A stretch of DNA of 64,000 bases from the NCBI RefSeq assembly GCF_024600715.1, contig NZ_CP102332.1, forward strand, positions 2,976,001 to 3,040,000, in the 5' to 3' direction. Each line of letters opens with the position of its first letter. The first letter of the stretch is position 1. Under the pieces are notes generated by a model. That model was not told where the DNA came from and searched no databases. It was given only the letters and a program-made list of their open reading frames with translations. The position numbers and the translations under genes were made by a program. The DNA is from Streptomyces changanensis (GTDB lineage: Bacteria > Actinomycetota > Actinomycetes > Streptomycetales > Streptomycetaceae). Below are positions 25,506-34,844 of this stretch, piece after piece.

Positions 25506-26476
25506 CGATCTGGCATGTGCGCGCGGAATGGCGCAAGATCGCTTCACGTCCGCTGACGCTCCTGTTGTTCGCGGTCCTGACCGTCGGCTGTGTGACGACG
25601 GCGTTCTACGCCCAGGACTACTGGTCGCACACCGTGAACGCGGCCCAGAACGGTTTGCGGAACATCGAGAACGGTGAGTCGTACCGGAGCTGTCTGGAGC
25701 TCAATCCGAAACTGGGGCCCGAATACTGCACCAGGACCGGGGAGGCGGAGCGGCAGGGCACCGAAGAATGGGTGGCCGACTCGCGGGAGAAGGCTGCCGA
25801 GGCCGCCCGCGCGCAAACCGTGCCCGGCGCCTTGGGCTGGGCCGCGCAGGCGTTCGCCTCCTTCCCCGGGCTGGTGGTCCTGGTGCTCCTCGCCGCGCAG
25901 TCGATGGGCACCGAGTACGACAACCGGACCGCCGGGAACCTCCTGCTGGCCGACCCGCGCATCCGTACGCACATCCTGGCCAAGGCCACCGCTCTGTGGC
26001 TCACCACGGCCGCGGCCCTGTGCTGCGCCGGGGCTGCCGTTGCCGTGTTCGGCCTGGTGAAGGGGCGCGCGGATTACCCGCTCCACGCGTTCCACCTCCC
26101 ACCGGGCGAGGACCTGCTCCACGGACTGCGTCTGTGGGGCGGCGCGCTGGCCGTCACGGCCGTGTGGAGCCTCGTCGCCGTCGCGCTGGCCGCACTGGCG
26201 CGCGGCCAGGCGGGCGGGATCGCGCGGTCCGGGGCCCTGCTCGTCCTCCTCATGCTCGGCTCGGGGGCCACCTGGCTGTGGGGATGGCTGCCCGGGGGCA
26301 TCGTCGCCGACGTGATGGCCTTCCACCCCGGTGACGTGCTGTGGAACGTCTGGTGGGGCCCGGAATCGGGGAGCGCCGTCCCCCTGCCCGTCCGGGCCCT
26401 GCCCACCGTCCTGGCCACCGCCCTGGGGATCTGGTGGATCATGCACGCCGCCGGGCGCGGGAACGAGGTCACATGA
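25502..26476 (+). CDS. ABC-2 type permease, subunit 1
   Basis: A 324-residue membrane protein. The first span is LTLLLFAVLTVGCVTTAFYA; an external loop of about 85 residues with two cysteines (SYRSCLELNP, PEYCTRTGE) follows; five more spans come after FPGLVVLVLLAAQSMGTEYD, which carries the MGTEYDNRTAGNLL motif typical of this class. It should pair with the next permease and the ATPase. GTG start within the stop of the ATPase gene; ATGA overlap with the next. Confidence 0.85.
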   Translation: MTIWHVRAEWRKIASRPLTLLLFAVLTVGCVTTAFYAQDYWSHTVNAAQNGLRNIENGESYRSCLELNPKLGPEYCTRTGEAERQGTEEWVADSREKAAEAARAQTVPGALGWAAQAFASFPGLVVLVLLAAQSMGTEYDNRTAGNLLLADPRIRTHILAKATALWLTTAAALCCAGAAVAVFGLVKGRADYPLHAFHLPPGEDLLHGLRLWGGALAVTAVWSLVAVALAALARGQAGGIARSGALLVLLMLGSGATWLWGWLPGGIVADVMAFHPGDVLWNVWWGPESGSAVPLPVRALPTVLATALGIWWIMHAAGRGNEVT

Positions 26477-27297
26477 CCGGGTGGTTCGCCTGCTGGTACG
26501 CCGAGCTGCGCAAGGCCGTCCTGTCCCCGGTCGTCCTCCTCTCTGCCGCCGGTGCGGCGCTGCTAGCAGCGGTGATGGGCCTGTACGGCTTCCGACACGC
26601 CTACCGGCACTTCGAGGACGGCGCCCCCGCCACGTACGTCGACGAGCCGGCGGGCGCCCTGTGGGCGGCGGCCCAGCACTCCGGGACCTTCGTCGGCCTG
26701 CTGGTCGCCGGTGCGTTGGCGGGCGCGCTGTACGCGGTCGAGTGCGAGTCCGGCATGTGGCCGTCGCTGCTGGCGGCCCGGCCGGGACGGGCCCGGCTGC
26801 TCGCCCTGAAAGGGGCCGTCGCCCTGCTGCTGACGACCGCGTTCACGGTTGTCCTGGCCGCCGTACTGTTCGCCGTGGGCCGGATGGCCGCCGGGGTGAC
26901 GGACTTCGCCACGACCGAAGGCCCCGGCTGGGCGGCGGCCGCGCAGGCCGCGGCCAGGTCCCTGGTGGTCCAGATCCTCTTCGTCACGGTCGCGTTCGCG
27001 GCGGCCTCCCTCACCCGCAGGACCGTCGGGACGATGGCGGCCGCCCTGGGACCCGTGATCGTGCTCGCCCCGATCGTGGGCATCGACGACATCGCCCCGC
27101 TCCACCCGCAGACTTGGGTGGCCGCGTGGCTGCGGCTTCCGGACGAGGCGCAGTACGCCCTTTACCTGTGGACGCGGGAGCCGTCACCGGGGACGGGCAC
27201 ACCCGGCGTGGCGGCGCTCCTGGCGCTCGCCGCCGCCCACCTCGGGGTCCTGGCCCTCGCGGCGCGGGGAGACCGGCTGTTCAGCCCCGCCGACTGA
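26473..27297 (+). CDS. ABC-2 type permease, subunit 2
   Basis: A 274-residue membrane protein beginning MTGWFACWYAELRKAVLSPV at ATGA. It has about six spans (VVLLSAAGAALLAAVMGLYG, GLLVAGALAGALYAVECESG, AVALLLTTAFTVVLAAVLFA and others) and the same topology as subunit 1, with the E-SGMWPSLLA loop at the matching place. The pair probably forms a heterodimer. A longer upstream start was rejected because it lies within the previous gene. Confidence 0.85.
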   Translation: MTGWFACWYAELRKAVLSPVVLLSAAGAALLAAVMGLYGFRHAYRHFEDGAPATYVDEPAGALWAAAQHSGTFVGLLVAGALAGALYAVECESGMWPSLLAARPGRARLLALKGAVALLLTTAFTVVLAAVLFAVGRMAAGVTDFATTEGPGWAAAAQAAARSLVVQILFVTVAFAAASLTRRTVGTMAAALGPVIVLAPIVGIDDIAPLHPQTWVAAWLRLPDEAQYALYLWTREPSPGTGTPGVAALLALAAAHLGVLALAARGDRLFSPAD

Positions 27298-27299
27298 CC

Positions 27300-27335
27300 G
27301 CGCCCCCGCCGGGTCCGGCGGCGGCGCTGGGGCGC
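27300..27335 (+). terminator. Possible hairpin terminator of the ABC operon
   Basis: GCGCCCC (27300-27306) pairs with GGGGCGC (27329-27335), with an inner GCCG/CGGC stem. It lies just after the stop codon. There is no T-run, as is common in Streptomyces. Confidence 0.5.
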
Positions 27336-27465
27336 CCGCGTGGCGGAGGCCGTCCGGGCTCCGGCTGGAGGGCAGAGCACGCGGACGACCCGCAGACGCC
27401 GCGACGGCACAAGACGTACTGCCGGGGACGCGGACGCCGGCTTCACCTGTGAGACGCCGGAGGGC

Positions 27466-29109
27466 TCAGGTTTCGCTGAGGAGGTCGCCCGCGTCGACGA
27501 TCCGGTACGCGTACCCCTGCTCCGCCAGGAACCGCTGACGGTGCGCGGCGAAGTCCTGGTCGATGGTGTCCCGCGCGACGACCGAGTAGAAGTGCGCCTG
27601 GTGCCCGTCCGCCTTCGGCCGCAGGACCCGCCCGAGCCGCTGCGCCTCCTCCTGGCGCGACCCGAACGTCCCCGACACCTGGATGGCGACGGTCGCCTCC
27701 GGCAGGTCGATCGAGAAGTTCGCGACCTTCGACACGACGAGGACGCTCAGCTCGCCGTTGCGGAAGGCGTCGAAGAGCTTCTCGCGCTGCGCGTTGGACG
27801 TCTCGCCCTTGATGACGGGCGCGCCCAGGTGCTCGCCCAGCTCGTCCAGCTGGTCGATGTACTGCCCGATGACGAGGATCTGCTGCCCCGCGAACTTCCG
27901 GACGATCGCCTCGGTCACCCGGCGCTTGGTGTCCGTCGTCGCGCAGTACCGGTACTTCTCCTCGCTCTCCGCCGTGGCGTACGCGAGCCGCTCGGACTCC
28001 GTCAGGTCGACGCGGACCTCGACGCAGTCGGCGGGCGCGATGTACCCCTGCGCCTCGATCTCCTTCCACGGCGCGTCGAACCGCTTCGGGCCGATCAGCG
28101 AGAACACGTCCGACTCGCGCCCGTCCTCGCGCACCAGCGTCGCGGTCAGCCCGAGCCGCCGCCGGGCCTGGAGGTCGGCGGTGAACTTGAAGACCGGCGC
28201 GGGCAGCAGGTGCACCTCGTCGTAGACGATCAGGCCCCAGTCCCGGGAGTCGAACAGCTCCAGGTGCGGGTAGACGCCCTTCCGCCGGGTGGTCAGCACC
28301 TGGTAGGTGGCGATGGTGACGGGCCTGATCTCCTTGCGGGTGCCGCTGTACTCGCCGATCTCGTCCTCGGTGAGCGACGTGCGCTTGACCAGTTCGTGCT
28401 TCCACTGGCGCGCGGAGACGGTGTTGGTGACCAGGATCAGCGTCGTCGCCTTGGCCCGCGCCATGGCCCCGGCGCCCACGAGGGTCTTGCCGGCGCCGCA
28501 CGGCAGCACCACCACGCCCGACCCGCCGTGCCAGAACCCCTCGACGGCCTGCTTCTGGTACGGGCGCAGCTCCCAGCCGTCCTCGTCCAGCTCGATCGGG
28601 TGGGCCTCGCCGTCGACGTACCCGGCGAGGTCCTCCGCCGGCCAGCCGAGCTTCAGCAGCGTCTGCTTGATCTGCCCGCGCTCGGAGGGGTGGACGGCGA
28701 CCGTGTCCGGGTCGAGGCGCTCCCCGACGAGCGGCTTGATCCGCTTCGACCGGAGCACCTCCTCCAGCACGGGCCGGTCGGTCGTGGTCAGCACGAGGCC
28801 GTGGACGGGGTGCTTGCCGAGGCTCAGCCGCCCGTACCGCGCCATGGTCTCGGCGACGTCCACGAGCAGCGCGTGCGGCACCGGGTAGCGCGAGTACTCG
28901 ACCAGGGCGTCCACGACCTGCTCGGCGTCGTGCCCGGCGGCGCGGGCGTTCCACAGGCCGAGCGGCGTCAGGCGGTAGGTGTGGATGTGCTCCGGCGCCC
29001 GCTCCAGCTCGGCGAAGGGCGCGATGGCCCGCCGGCAGGCGTCGGCCCGCTCGTGGTCGACTTCGAGCAGGAGTGTCTTGTCGCTCTGGACGATCAGCGG
29101 TCCGTTCAC
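27466..29109 (-). CDS. XPB/Ssl2-family DNA helicase
   Basis: A 547-residue superfamily-2 helicase related to the eukaryotic TFIIH subunit XPB. It has an N-terminal helicase-damage-recognition-like domain (residues about 1-170), the Q-like ELRPYQKQAVEGFW, Walker A VVLPCGAGKTLVGAG, DEVH box LIVYDEVHLLPAP, motif III RLGLTATLVREDG, and the RED-like stretch in the same area. Motif VI is QRLGRVLRPKADG. Bacterial XPB unwinds DNA 3' to 5'; its repair role is unclear. The helicase-C3 protein upstream on the same strand is a usual neighbour. Confidence 0.93.
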   Translation of the reverse strand: MNGPLIVQSDKTLLLEVDHERADACRRAIAPFAELERAPEHIHTYRLTPLGLWNARAAGHDAEQVVDALVEYSRYPVPHALLVDVAETMARYGRLSLGKHPVHGLVLTTTDRPVLEEVLRSKRIKPLVGERLDPDTVAVHPSERGQIKQTLLKLGWPAEDLAGYVDGEAHPIELDEDGWELRPYQKQAVEGFWHGGSGVVVLPCGAGKTLVGAGAMARAKATTLILVTNTVSARQWKHELVKRTSLTEDEIGEYSGTRKEIRPVTIATYQVLTTRRKGVYPHLELFDSRDWGLIVYDEVHLLPAPVFKFTADLQARRRLGLTATLVREDGRESDVFSLIGPKRFDAPWKEIEAQGYIAPADCVEVRVDLTESERLAYATAESEEKYRYCATTDTKRRVTEAIVRKFAGQQILVIGQYIDQLDELGEHLGAPVIKGETSNAQREKLFDAFRNGELSVLVVSKVANFSIDLPEATVAIQVSGTFGSRQEEAQRLGRVLRPKADGHQAHFYSVVARDTIDQDFAAHRQRFLAEQGYAYRIVDAGDLLSET

Positions 29110-29365
29110 GCCTCACCCTTTCCGTACGGCCCCGAGGACGCGGCCAAACCTCCAGTGTGCCGCATGGTCGGCGACGCGGGGCCGGCCCCGGCCCGCCCGC
29201 GACCGGGCCGGGCCCTCCCGGGGCCGGGCCCCCTCCCTGGGGCGGCCCGGGGAGGCCCCGGCCCCGTCGGGGCAGTCCCGGCACGGTCCGGGGGCCGACG
29301 GGGGTGGTGCGGTCGGCCGCCCCGGACCCGGCCCGGTCCGGGCGGCTGCCGGGTCGGCGGGGCCG

Positions 29366-31828
29366 TCACTCGTCGGCGAGTTCGGCGACGCCCGTGATGC
29401 GGTGCAGGGCGTACGTGCGGACCTCGTCGGCGGTGTGGTCGTAGGCGGTCACGAAGCCGCCCTCCACACGGACCGGGGCGATCACGCGCTGGCTGGCGGC
29501 ACCCTCGGCGTTGACGTAGCCGATCCACACGGCCGAGTTGGTCAGGGCCGCCGCCTGGACGGTGGCGAGGGTCTCGGCGGCGGAGGTGCGCGGCAGGGCG
29601 CCGTCGGCGCGGGCGGTGGTCGCGGTCTCCGGTTCCTTGCGGGTGACGGTCGCCGCGAGGTCGCCGGCGCGGATGGCGCGGACGGCGGCGCCGAGGAGGG
29701 TGGCGTCGGGCACCGGCGGCCCGTCCGGGACCGGCGCGGGCGCCGTACGGGGGCCGGTGCGGTAGGCGTCGGCGCGGGTGACCAGCACGTCGCCCTGGGC
29801 GGACTCGGCGGCCGGGGCGAAGCCCATGGACCGCAGCCCGTCCAGCAGCGCCGCCGGCGCGGCCTTGGAGGCGAGGACCGTCGGGGCGAGCCGGCGCAGG
29901 CCCAGCGACGCGGACCGCTTGTCCGCGAGGATCTCCCCCAGCACGGCGTCGTCGTCGCAGCGCACGTACGAGGAGGCGGCGCCGACGCGCAGGTGGCCGT
30001 GGCGGCGGGCCACGTCGTCGATCAGGTACGCGAGCGGCTGCGGCACGGGCGTGCGGGAGTGCTCGGCGAGGAAGGCGTGCAGCTCTGCGGCGGTCCGACC
30101 GGCGTCCAGGGCGCGGCGCACCGAGCCGGGCGTGAAGCGGTAGACGGTCGCCCCGCCCGTGGACTCGACGTCCGCGAGGACCGACAGGGCGTCCGCGAGG
30201 GGGCGGCGCAGCGGGCCGGGGGCGACGGCCGTCAGGTCGGCCTGGAGCAGGACGTGGTCGACCGGTTCGGGCAGCAGGGGCGCGAGCAGCGCCACGGCGG
30301 CCTCGCCGTCCGGGTCGTCGAGCAGCGCCCGGCCGTGGCCGGAGAGGGCGCCGCGGCCGGTGACGCCGAGGGTCTCCGCCTCGGACAGGGCCCAGACGGC
30401 GAGGCGGGCCCGCAGGTCGGCGCCGGCCGCGCCGCCGCGCAGGGGCCGCTCCCAGCGCAGCCGCGCGAGGAGGACGTCCGGCTCGGCGGCGCTGCCCGGC
30501 GGGAGCGCGGCGAGCAGTTCCAGCACCCGGCGCCGCACCTCGGGCGCGGCGCCCCGGTCCAGGTCGGGGCCGAGCACGGACAGGGTGCGGCCCTTGGCGT
30601 CCTGCCCGCCGACCAGCCCGGGGGTACGGGTGGAGGCGAGCCACGTCCCGGCGAGGCGGGCCCAGCGTCGGGCGGCGGGCAGCTCCAGCCACGCGTCGTA
30701 CGCGGGGGTCGGCGCGTACCGCTCGCCGGCCTCGCCGTCCGGGGCGAGCAGCCCCGTCCCGTACAGGAGTTCCAGCCAGAACGCGGCGACCGGCTCCGGC
30801 ACGTCGAGGGCGGTCGCAGTGCGCTTGAGGTCGCGGACGGACAGGCCGCCGGCCCGCAGGACGGGCGGCCCGCCCTGGTCCCACTTCTTCAGCAGCTCCT
30901 CGGCGGTGGCGAGCGCCGTGTACGCCTGCCCGGCCGCCGTGCCGTCCACAACCTGTGGACGGTACTCGCGGGCCGGCTCCACGGCCGGCGGCGCCGGCTC
31001 GGGCACCCGGTGCGCCCGCCCGGCGCGCAGGTGCAGCGCCACCTCGCGCGGCAGCGCCACCGTACGGGCCGACACGGGCAGCAGCAGACCGCGGTCGCGC
31101 AGCCAGCGGACGGGCGGCGCGGGCACGGCGCCCACCTCGCCGTACGGCGGCCCCCACACCAGCCGGTCCAGCACCCCGAGCGCGTCGGCGGGCGCCTGGT
31201 CCAGCAGGGCGTCCATCCTCGTCCGGTCGGTGAACAGCCCCGTCAGGGCGGCCACCGCCGACACCGGGTCGTGCGTGGACGGCAGCCCGACGGCCTGGAG
31301 GATCTCCTGGACGCGGCCGGGCGACATGCCGGCCGTCGCCTCCGCGACGGTCGGCCCGAGCCCCGTCGGCGACGGGTGCTGCGGCGACGGCGCGAGCAGC
31401 TCCCGCGCGGTGCGGACCAGCCGCAGCCGGTCGTCCCCGCCCCACACCAGGGCCTGTTCGCGCAGGACGGCCACGGCGCCCGGCAGCGCCCGTGCCACGG
31501 CCGCGTCACCGACGTCCCCGGCCATGAGCGCGAGCAGCGCCGGGTACGGCGCCGGGTCCGGCGCCACGGCCAGCGCCTCGGCGGTCTGGAGCGCGAACCG
31601 GTCGAGCCGCTCCAGGGCCCGCACGACGGAGGCGCGCGTACCGGCCCGCGTGGCGAGCTGCGTCAGGTCGGTCGGGACCGGCACCAGCAGGTCCGGACGC
31701 GCCCGCAGCAACGCCGCGATCCCCTCGTCGCCCCGCGCCCGCAACGCCTCCGCGAGCGTGCGGGGCGCCGCCGTACCGTCTTGCTCCTCGGGCACGTGCG
31801 CCTCCCGCTCGGTCTCGCCGGTCGCCAT
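29366..31828 (-). CDS. Helicase-associated (Helicase_C_3) domain protein
   Basis: An 820-residue protein from MATGETEREAHVPEEQDGTA. It is mostly helical, with repeated winged-helix-like segments, and matches by memory the actinobacterial Helicase_C_3 proteins found next to XPB. Recognisable parts are LAEALRARGDEGIAALLRAR at the N-terminus, LQADLTAVAPGPLRRPLADA in the middle and AALTNSAVWIGYVNAEG near the C-terminus, which resembles a WYL-like fold. No Walker motifs are present. It may act as the partner or regulator of XPB. It is separated from XPB by 256 bases, and divergent from the HAAS-type membrane protein. Confidence 0.8.
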   Translation of the reverse strand: MATGETEREAHVPEEQDGTAAPRTLAEALRARGDEGIAALLRARPDLLVPVPTDLTQLATRAGTRASVVRALERLDRFALQTAEALAVAPDPAPYPALLALMAGDVGDAAVARALPGAVAVLREQALVWGGDDRLRLVRTARELLAPSPQHPSPTGLGPTVAEATAGMSPGRVQEILQAVGLPSTHDPVSAVAALTGLFTDRTRMDALLDQAPADALGVLDRLVWGPPYGEVGAVPAPPVRWLRDRGLLLPVSARTVALPREVALHLRAGRAHRVPEPAPPAVEPAREYRPQVVDGTAAGQAYTALATAEELLKKWDQGGPPVLRAGGLSVRDLKRTATALDVPEPVAAFWLELLYGTGLLAPDGEAGERYAPTPAYDAWLELPAARRWARLAGTWLASTRTPGLVGGQDAKGRTLSVLGPDLDRGAAPEVRRRVLELLAALPPGSAAEPDVLLARLRWERPLRGGAAGADLRARLAVWALSEAETLGVTGRGALSGHGRALLDDPDGEAAVALLAPLLPEPVDHVLLQADLTAVAPGPLRRPLADALSVLADVESTGGATVYRFTPGSVRRALDAGRTAAELHAFLAEHSRTPVPQPLAYLIDDVARRHGHLRVGAASSYVRCDDDAVLGEILADKRSASLGLRRLAPTVLASKAAPAALLDGLRSMGFAPAAESAQGDVLVTRADAYRTGPRTAPAPVPDGPPVPDATLLGAAVRAIRAGDLAATVTRKEPETATTARADGALPRTSAAETLATVQAAALTNSAVWIGYVNAEGAASQRVIAPVRVEGGFVTAYDHTADEVRTYALHRITGVAELADE

Positions 31829-31913
31829 CCGCACCACGTTAGCCCCTGGCCCCGTCCCAGGCGCTAACGTCGGGACGTCGACCGGGCGGCGGGCAGCGGC
31901 ATGGAGGGGCACG

Positions 31914-32993
31914 GTGGGGATCGAGAGCGACCAGCTGGTCTTCGACTACCTGAGCCGGGTCGGCGACCTGGCACAGCAGCGGCAGTTGCCGGCGAAGGAG
32001 CGGATGAGCCTCGTCGCGTCGCTGCGTGACGAGATCGCCCGGCAGCGCGAGGGCGGCGGTGCGGACGGCCCGGCGGGGGTGCGGCGCATCCTCGACCGGC
32101 TGGGCTCGCCCGACGCGGTCGTGACGGCCGTGGCCGGCGGCGGCCTCGCCGTACCGGGCCAGCGGACCGCGACGGCGCGGCGCGACCGGGTGTCGGCGGA
32201 CGCGGAGGCCGGGGGCGGTACGGGGTCCGGGACGGGCTTCGGGGACGGCGCCGGGCCGGAGCCGGACTGGTGGAGCGTGGTGCCCGGGTTCACCGGCGGC
32301 GTCGAGGTGCCGGAGCTGCTGGTACCGCCGGAGGAGCAGGGCGGCGAGGGCGGCGCGGCCGGTGGGGACGGCGCGGGGTCCGGGCCGCCCGCGCCCCCGC
32401 CCGGAGGGCCGGGCGTCCGGCTGCTGCGCCGGTTGCTGGGCCGGAAGCCCCCGCCGGCGACGCCGGTGAAGGCCGTCCCGGGCGCGGCGCCCGGCACCGC
32501 GGTGACCGGCAGCGCGGCGGTCGGCGGGACGGCGGCGGTCACGGCGGTGGTCGTGCCGGCCGTCCCCTCGTGGCGCTCGCGCCTGCTCCGCCGCAGGCCC
32601 CGGGGCGCGGCGCCCGCACCGGCCGTCGCGGCCCCGGTCGTCGCCGCCCCGCGAAGGTGGGGCAACCCGGTGCTGCTCGCCGCGGCCGTCCTGCTGGTGG
32701 TCGGCACCGTCATCGGCTCCTGGCTCGCCCTCGCGGGCGGCTGGCTCCTCGCGTACGCCACGCGCCGGTTGAGCCGCGCCCAGGCGAAGTGGGCGGTCCT
32801 CGGCCTGCCGGGCCTCGTCGCGGCGGCCACCGCCGTGTGGCTGTGGGGCCGCCGCGACGGGCGGTGGGGCGAACCGATCGCGGCGGGCGGCCCGGCGCTG
32901 CGCGAGGCGCTGTCCGGGACGTGGCCGTGGACGGTGCGGGTGGCGGCCCTGGCCTCCGCCGCGTACCTCCTGTGGCGCTCCCGCCGCCCCTGA
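31914..32993 (+). CDS. HAAS-domain membrane protein
   Basis: A 359-residue protein from GTG, with GGAGGGG 4 bases upstream. Residues 1-70 match the HAAS signalling domain (VFDYLSRVGDLAQQRQLPAK, then ILDRLGSPDAVVTAVAGG). A Pro/Gly/Ala linker of about 150 residues follows, then four membrane spans from VLLAAAVLLVVGTVIGSWLA to VAALASAAYLLW. HAAS proteins often sit with PadR regulators, but none is seen here. Function unknown. Confidence 0.8.
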   Translation: MGIESDQLVFDYLSRVGDLAQQRQLPAKERMSLVASLRDEIARQREGGGADGPAGVRRILDRLGSPDAVVTAVAGGGLAVPGQRTATARRDRVSADAEAGGGTGSGTGFGDGAGPEPDWWSVVPGFTGGVEVPELLVPPEEQGGEGGAAGGDGAGSGPPAPPPGGPGVRLLRRLLGRKPPPATPVKAVPGAAPGTAVTGSAAVGGTAAVTAVVVPAVPSWRSRLLRRRPRGAAPAPAVAAPVVAAPRRWGNPVLLAAAVLLVVGTVIGSWLALAGGWLLAYATRRLSRAQAKWAVLGLPGLVAAATAVWLWGRRDGRWGEPIAAGGPALREALSGTWPWTVRVAALASAAYLLWRSRRP

Positions 32994-33381
32994 CCACGGG
33001 CGGGCCGCCGGACGTACGGGCGAGGGCGGGCGGCGGGCGTAGGGGCGAGTCCGGGCGGCGGCGGGCGTACGGGCGAGGGCGGGCGTACGCGTGCGGCCCC
33101 GTGCCGATGGGCCGGCGGGACCGCGTGGTGCGCGCGGGCCGACGGGCACAGTCGACCGGCATGCGACGCGGGGACAGGGTCCCTGAGGAGAACGGGCCCA
33201 TCCATCAGGTACGCGACCTGCGCGTGCCCCGCCCCGGTCACCAGGCCCCGCACCTCGCCGGACGGGCCCGGCCGTGGGTCATCCCCGCCGGCGAGCACTG
33301 GGTGTACCGGCCCGACGCAGCCATCGGGGGACGCCCCGCCCACCTAGACTGACCGGCCGCGACGAGAGGAGATGAGCACAA
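32994..33381. other. Intergenic region with short GC repeats
   Basis: 33000-33090 holds three or four variants of GCGGGCGTACGGGCGAGG. From 33161 to 33352 an ATG frame of 63 codons (MRRGDRVPEENGPIHQ...) is open but has no ribosome binding site and no recognised family; I do not call it. GAGGAG at 33364 is the ribosome binding site of the next gene. Confidence 0.5.
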
Positions 33382-33795
33382 ATGCGCCCCGCCCGCTTCA
33401 CCGACTTCGTCATCGACGTCGTGAAGAACACGCCGGCTGCCGATCGTGTGCAGACCCTCGCCGACGCCGGCGACACCAAGCGCCCGTTCGGCATCGCCAT
33501 CACGCCTGCCGGTGGCGGCCGCGAGGCCCGGTGGCAGTTCGTGGGGCAGCTGCCGGAAAGCGCCAAGCACGACACCTTCACGGACGAGCCGGTCACCGGC
33601 CCCCCGGCGCCCGCCGGCCCCGCGCCGCAGGCCGACGACGAGCCCGAGGCATGGCTGGCCGCCGCCCTCGCGCATGCCGAGTGCCCGGAGATCGCCACGC
33701 TCGAACGCTGGTCGACCCGCCCCGGCGCCGGGGCCCAGCGGGGCCTCACCGTGACCTTCCACAACGGCGCGCGGATCTTCGCCCGCGTCCTCTGA
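33382..33795 (+). CDS. Conserved hypothetical protein
   Basis: A 137-residue soluble protein from MRPARFTDFVIDVVKNTPAA with a strong ribosome binding site (GAGGAG). It has two ordered halves (FGIAITPAGGGREARWQFVG and PEAWLAAALAHAECPEIATL) joined by a Pro/Ala-rich linker, ending GLTVTFHNGARIFARVL. The end resembles a small beta fold. I do not recognise the family. Codon use is normal for the genome, so the gene is likely real. Confidence 0.8.
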   Translation: MRPARFTDFVIDVVKNTPAADRVQTLADAGDTKRPFGIAITPAGGGREARWQFVGQLPESAKHDTFTDEPVTGPPAPAGPAPQADDEPEAWLAAALAHAECPEIATLERWSTRPGAGAQRGLTVTFHNGARIFARVL

Positions 33796-33797
33796 CC

Positions 33798-33826
33798 CTC
33801 CCCGCGGCCGAGGCCGCCCCGGGGAG
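33798..33826 (+). terminator. Hairpin terminator
   Basis: CTCCCC (33798-33803) pairs with GGGGAG (33821-33826), enclosing a GCGGC/GCCGC stem. It begins 3 bases after the stop. No T-run. Confidence 0.55.
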
Positions 33827-34038
33827 CGCACCACCGCACCACCGCACCACCCGTCAGCGTCACCGGGGTTGGTTCCCCGGGCGGAGCCGCGCGGGCCGGA
33901 CGGCGCCCCGTCTCGCGCGACGGGGGCGCCACAACAGGTCCGACGTTCGGCGGTCCACAGCCACGCCGGGAGTCGGTGCGCGCGGCGAGGCGGAAGTCGA
34001 CGGAGGAGACGGTGCGGCGGAGGGGGCGGGCGGCGGGG

Positions 34039-34422
34039 TCAGACGTCCAACTGGTCGGCGACCGCGCGCAGCAGGCCCGCGATCTTCTTGCCGTGCACCT
34101 TGTCGGGGTACCGCCCCCGCTCCAGCATCGGCGTGATGTTCTCCAGCAGGGTCGTCAGGTCCTGGACGATCGACGCCAGTTCGTCCGGCTTGCGCCGCTG
34201 CGCGGCCGCGACGGACGGGGCGGGTTCGAGGACCGTCACCGACAGGGCCTGGTCACCCCGCTGCCCGGCGACCACGCCGAACTCCACGCGCTGCCCCGGC
34301 TTCAGGCTGTCGATCCCGGCAGGCAGCACCGACGAGTGCACGAAGACGTCACCGCCGTCGTCGCGGGAGAGGAAGCCGAAGCCCTTCTCGCTGTTGAACC
34401 ACTTGACCTTGCCGGTAGGCAC
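34039..34422 (-). CDS. Cold-shock domain protein with C-terminal extension
   Basis: A 127-residue protein from GTG (VPTGKVKWFNSEKGFGFLSR). Residues 1-67 form the cold-shock OB fold with RNP1 (KGFGFLSR) and RNP2 (DVFVHSSVL), which binds single-stranded RNA or DNA. The last 60 residues (ELASIVQDLTTLLENITPML, then KKIAGLLRAVADQL) are a helical extension found in a subset of actinobacterial cold-shock proteins. It is likely an RNA chaperone. Convergent with the hypothetical gene, divergent from the small membrane protein. Confidence 0.9.
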   Translation of the reverse strand: MPTGKVKWFNSEKGFGFLSRDDGGDVFVHSSVLPAGIDSLKPGQRVEFGVVAGQRGDQALSVTVLEPAPSVAAAQRRKPDELASIVQDLTTLLENITPMLERGRYPDKVHGKKIAGLLRAVADQLDV

Positions 34423-34586
34423 GTCCTGTCCTCGTCCTCGTACTCGATGGGGCCGCCGTGGAAAACGGCTCTGGATAGCAGTGGAGCGGGCCACCCGGAC
34501 CCGCTGGGCAACAAGGCTAATGGTCCAGGCCCCGCTGACAAGACGCCGCCGGCCCGTTCCTCCGGCCTGGGAACTACCCTGGCCGA

Positions 34587-34844
34587 ATGCGTAGCGAAAC
34601 CACCGCGAGCGACGCCCTGCCGGGCGACGGGCTCATCCGCGTCGGCGCGATCCTCTTCATCGTCGGAGCGGTCGCCACACTCGTCACCGTGGCCCCACTC
34701 TTCCTGGGGACCGAGCCGTTCCCGACGGCCGCGTACCTCGTGTCGATGCTGATGGGCGTCGGCTTCCTCGTCGCCGCGGCCGGCGTGCTCCGCACGATCG
34801 CCGCGCAGCGGCGTCAGGCGCGGGCCGCCACGCGCTCCGCGTAA
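34587..34844 (+). CDS. Small two-span membrane protein
   Basis: An 85-residue protein with two hydrophobic helices, LIRVGAILFIVGAVATLVTV and YLVSMLMGVGFLVAAAGVL, and an Arg/Ala-rich tail. Similar small proteins are common in Streptomyces next to the cold-shock and HAD genes. Function unknown. Its last 31 bases overlap the HAD gene on the opposite strand. Confidence 0.75.
   Translation: MRSETTASDALPGDGLIRVGAILFIVGAVATLVTVAPLFLGTEPFPTAAYLVSMLMGVGFLVAAAGVLRTIAAQRRQARAATRSA

Noticed and set aside
33161..33352. A 63-codon frame before the 33.4 kb gene
   Set aside because: No ribosome binding site, no family, unusual Arg/Pro/His content; kept only as a note in the gap entry.
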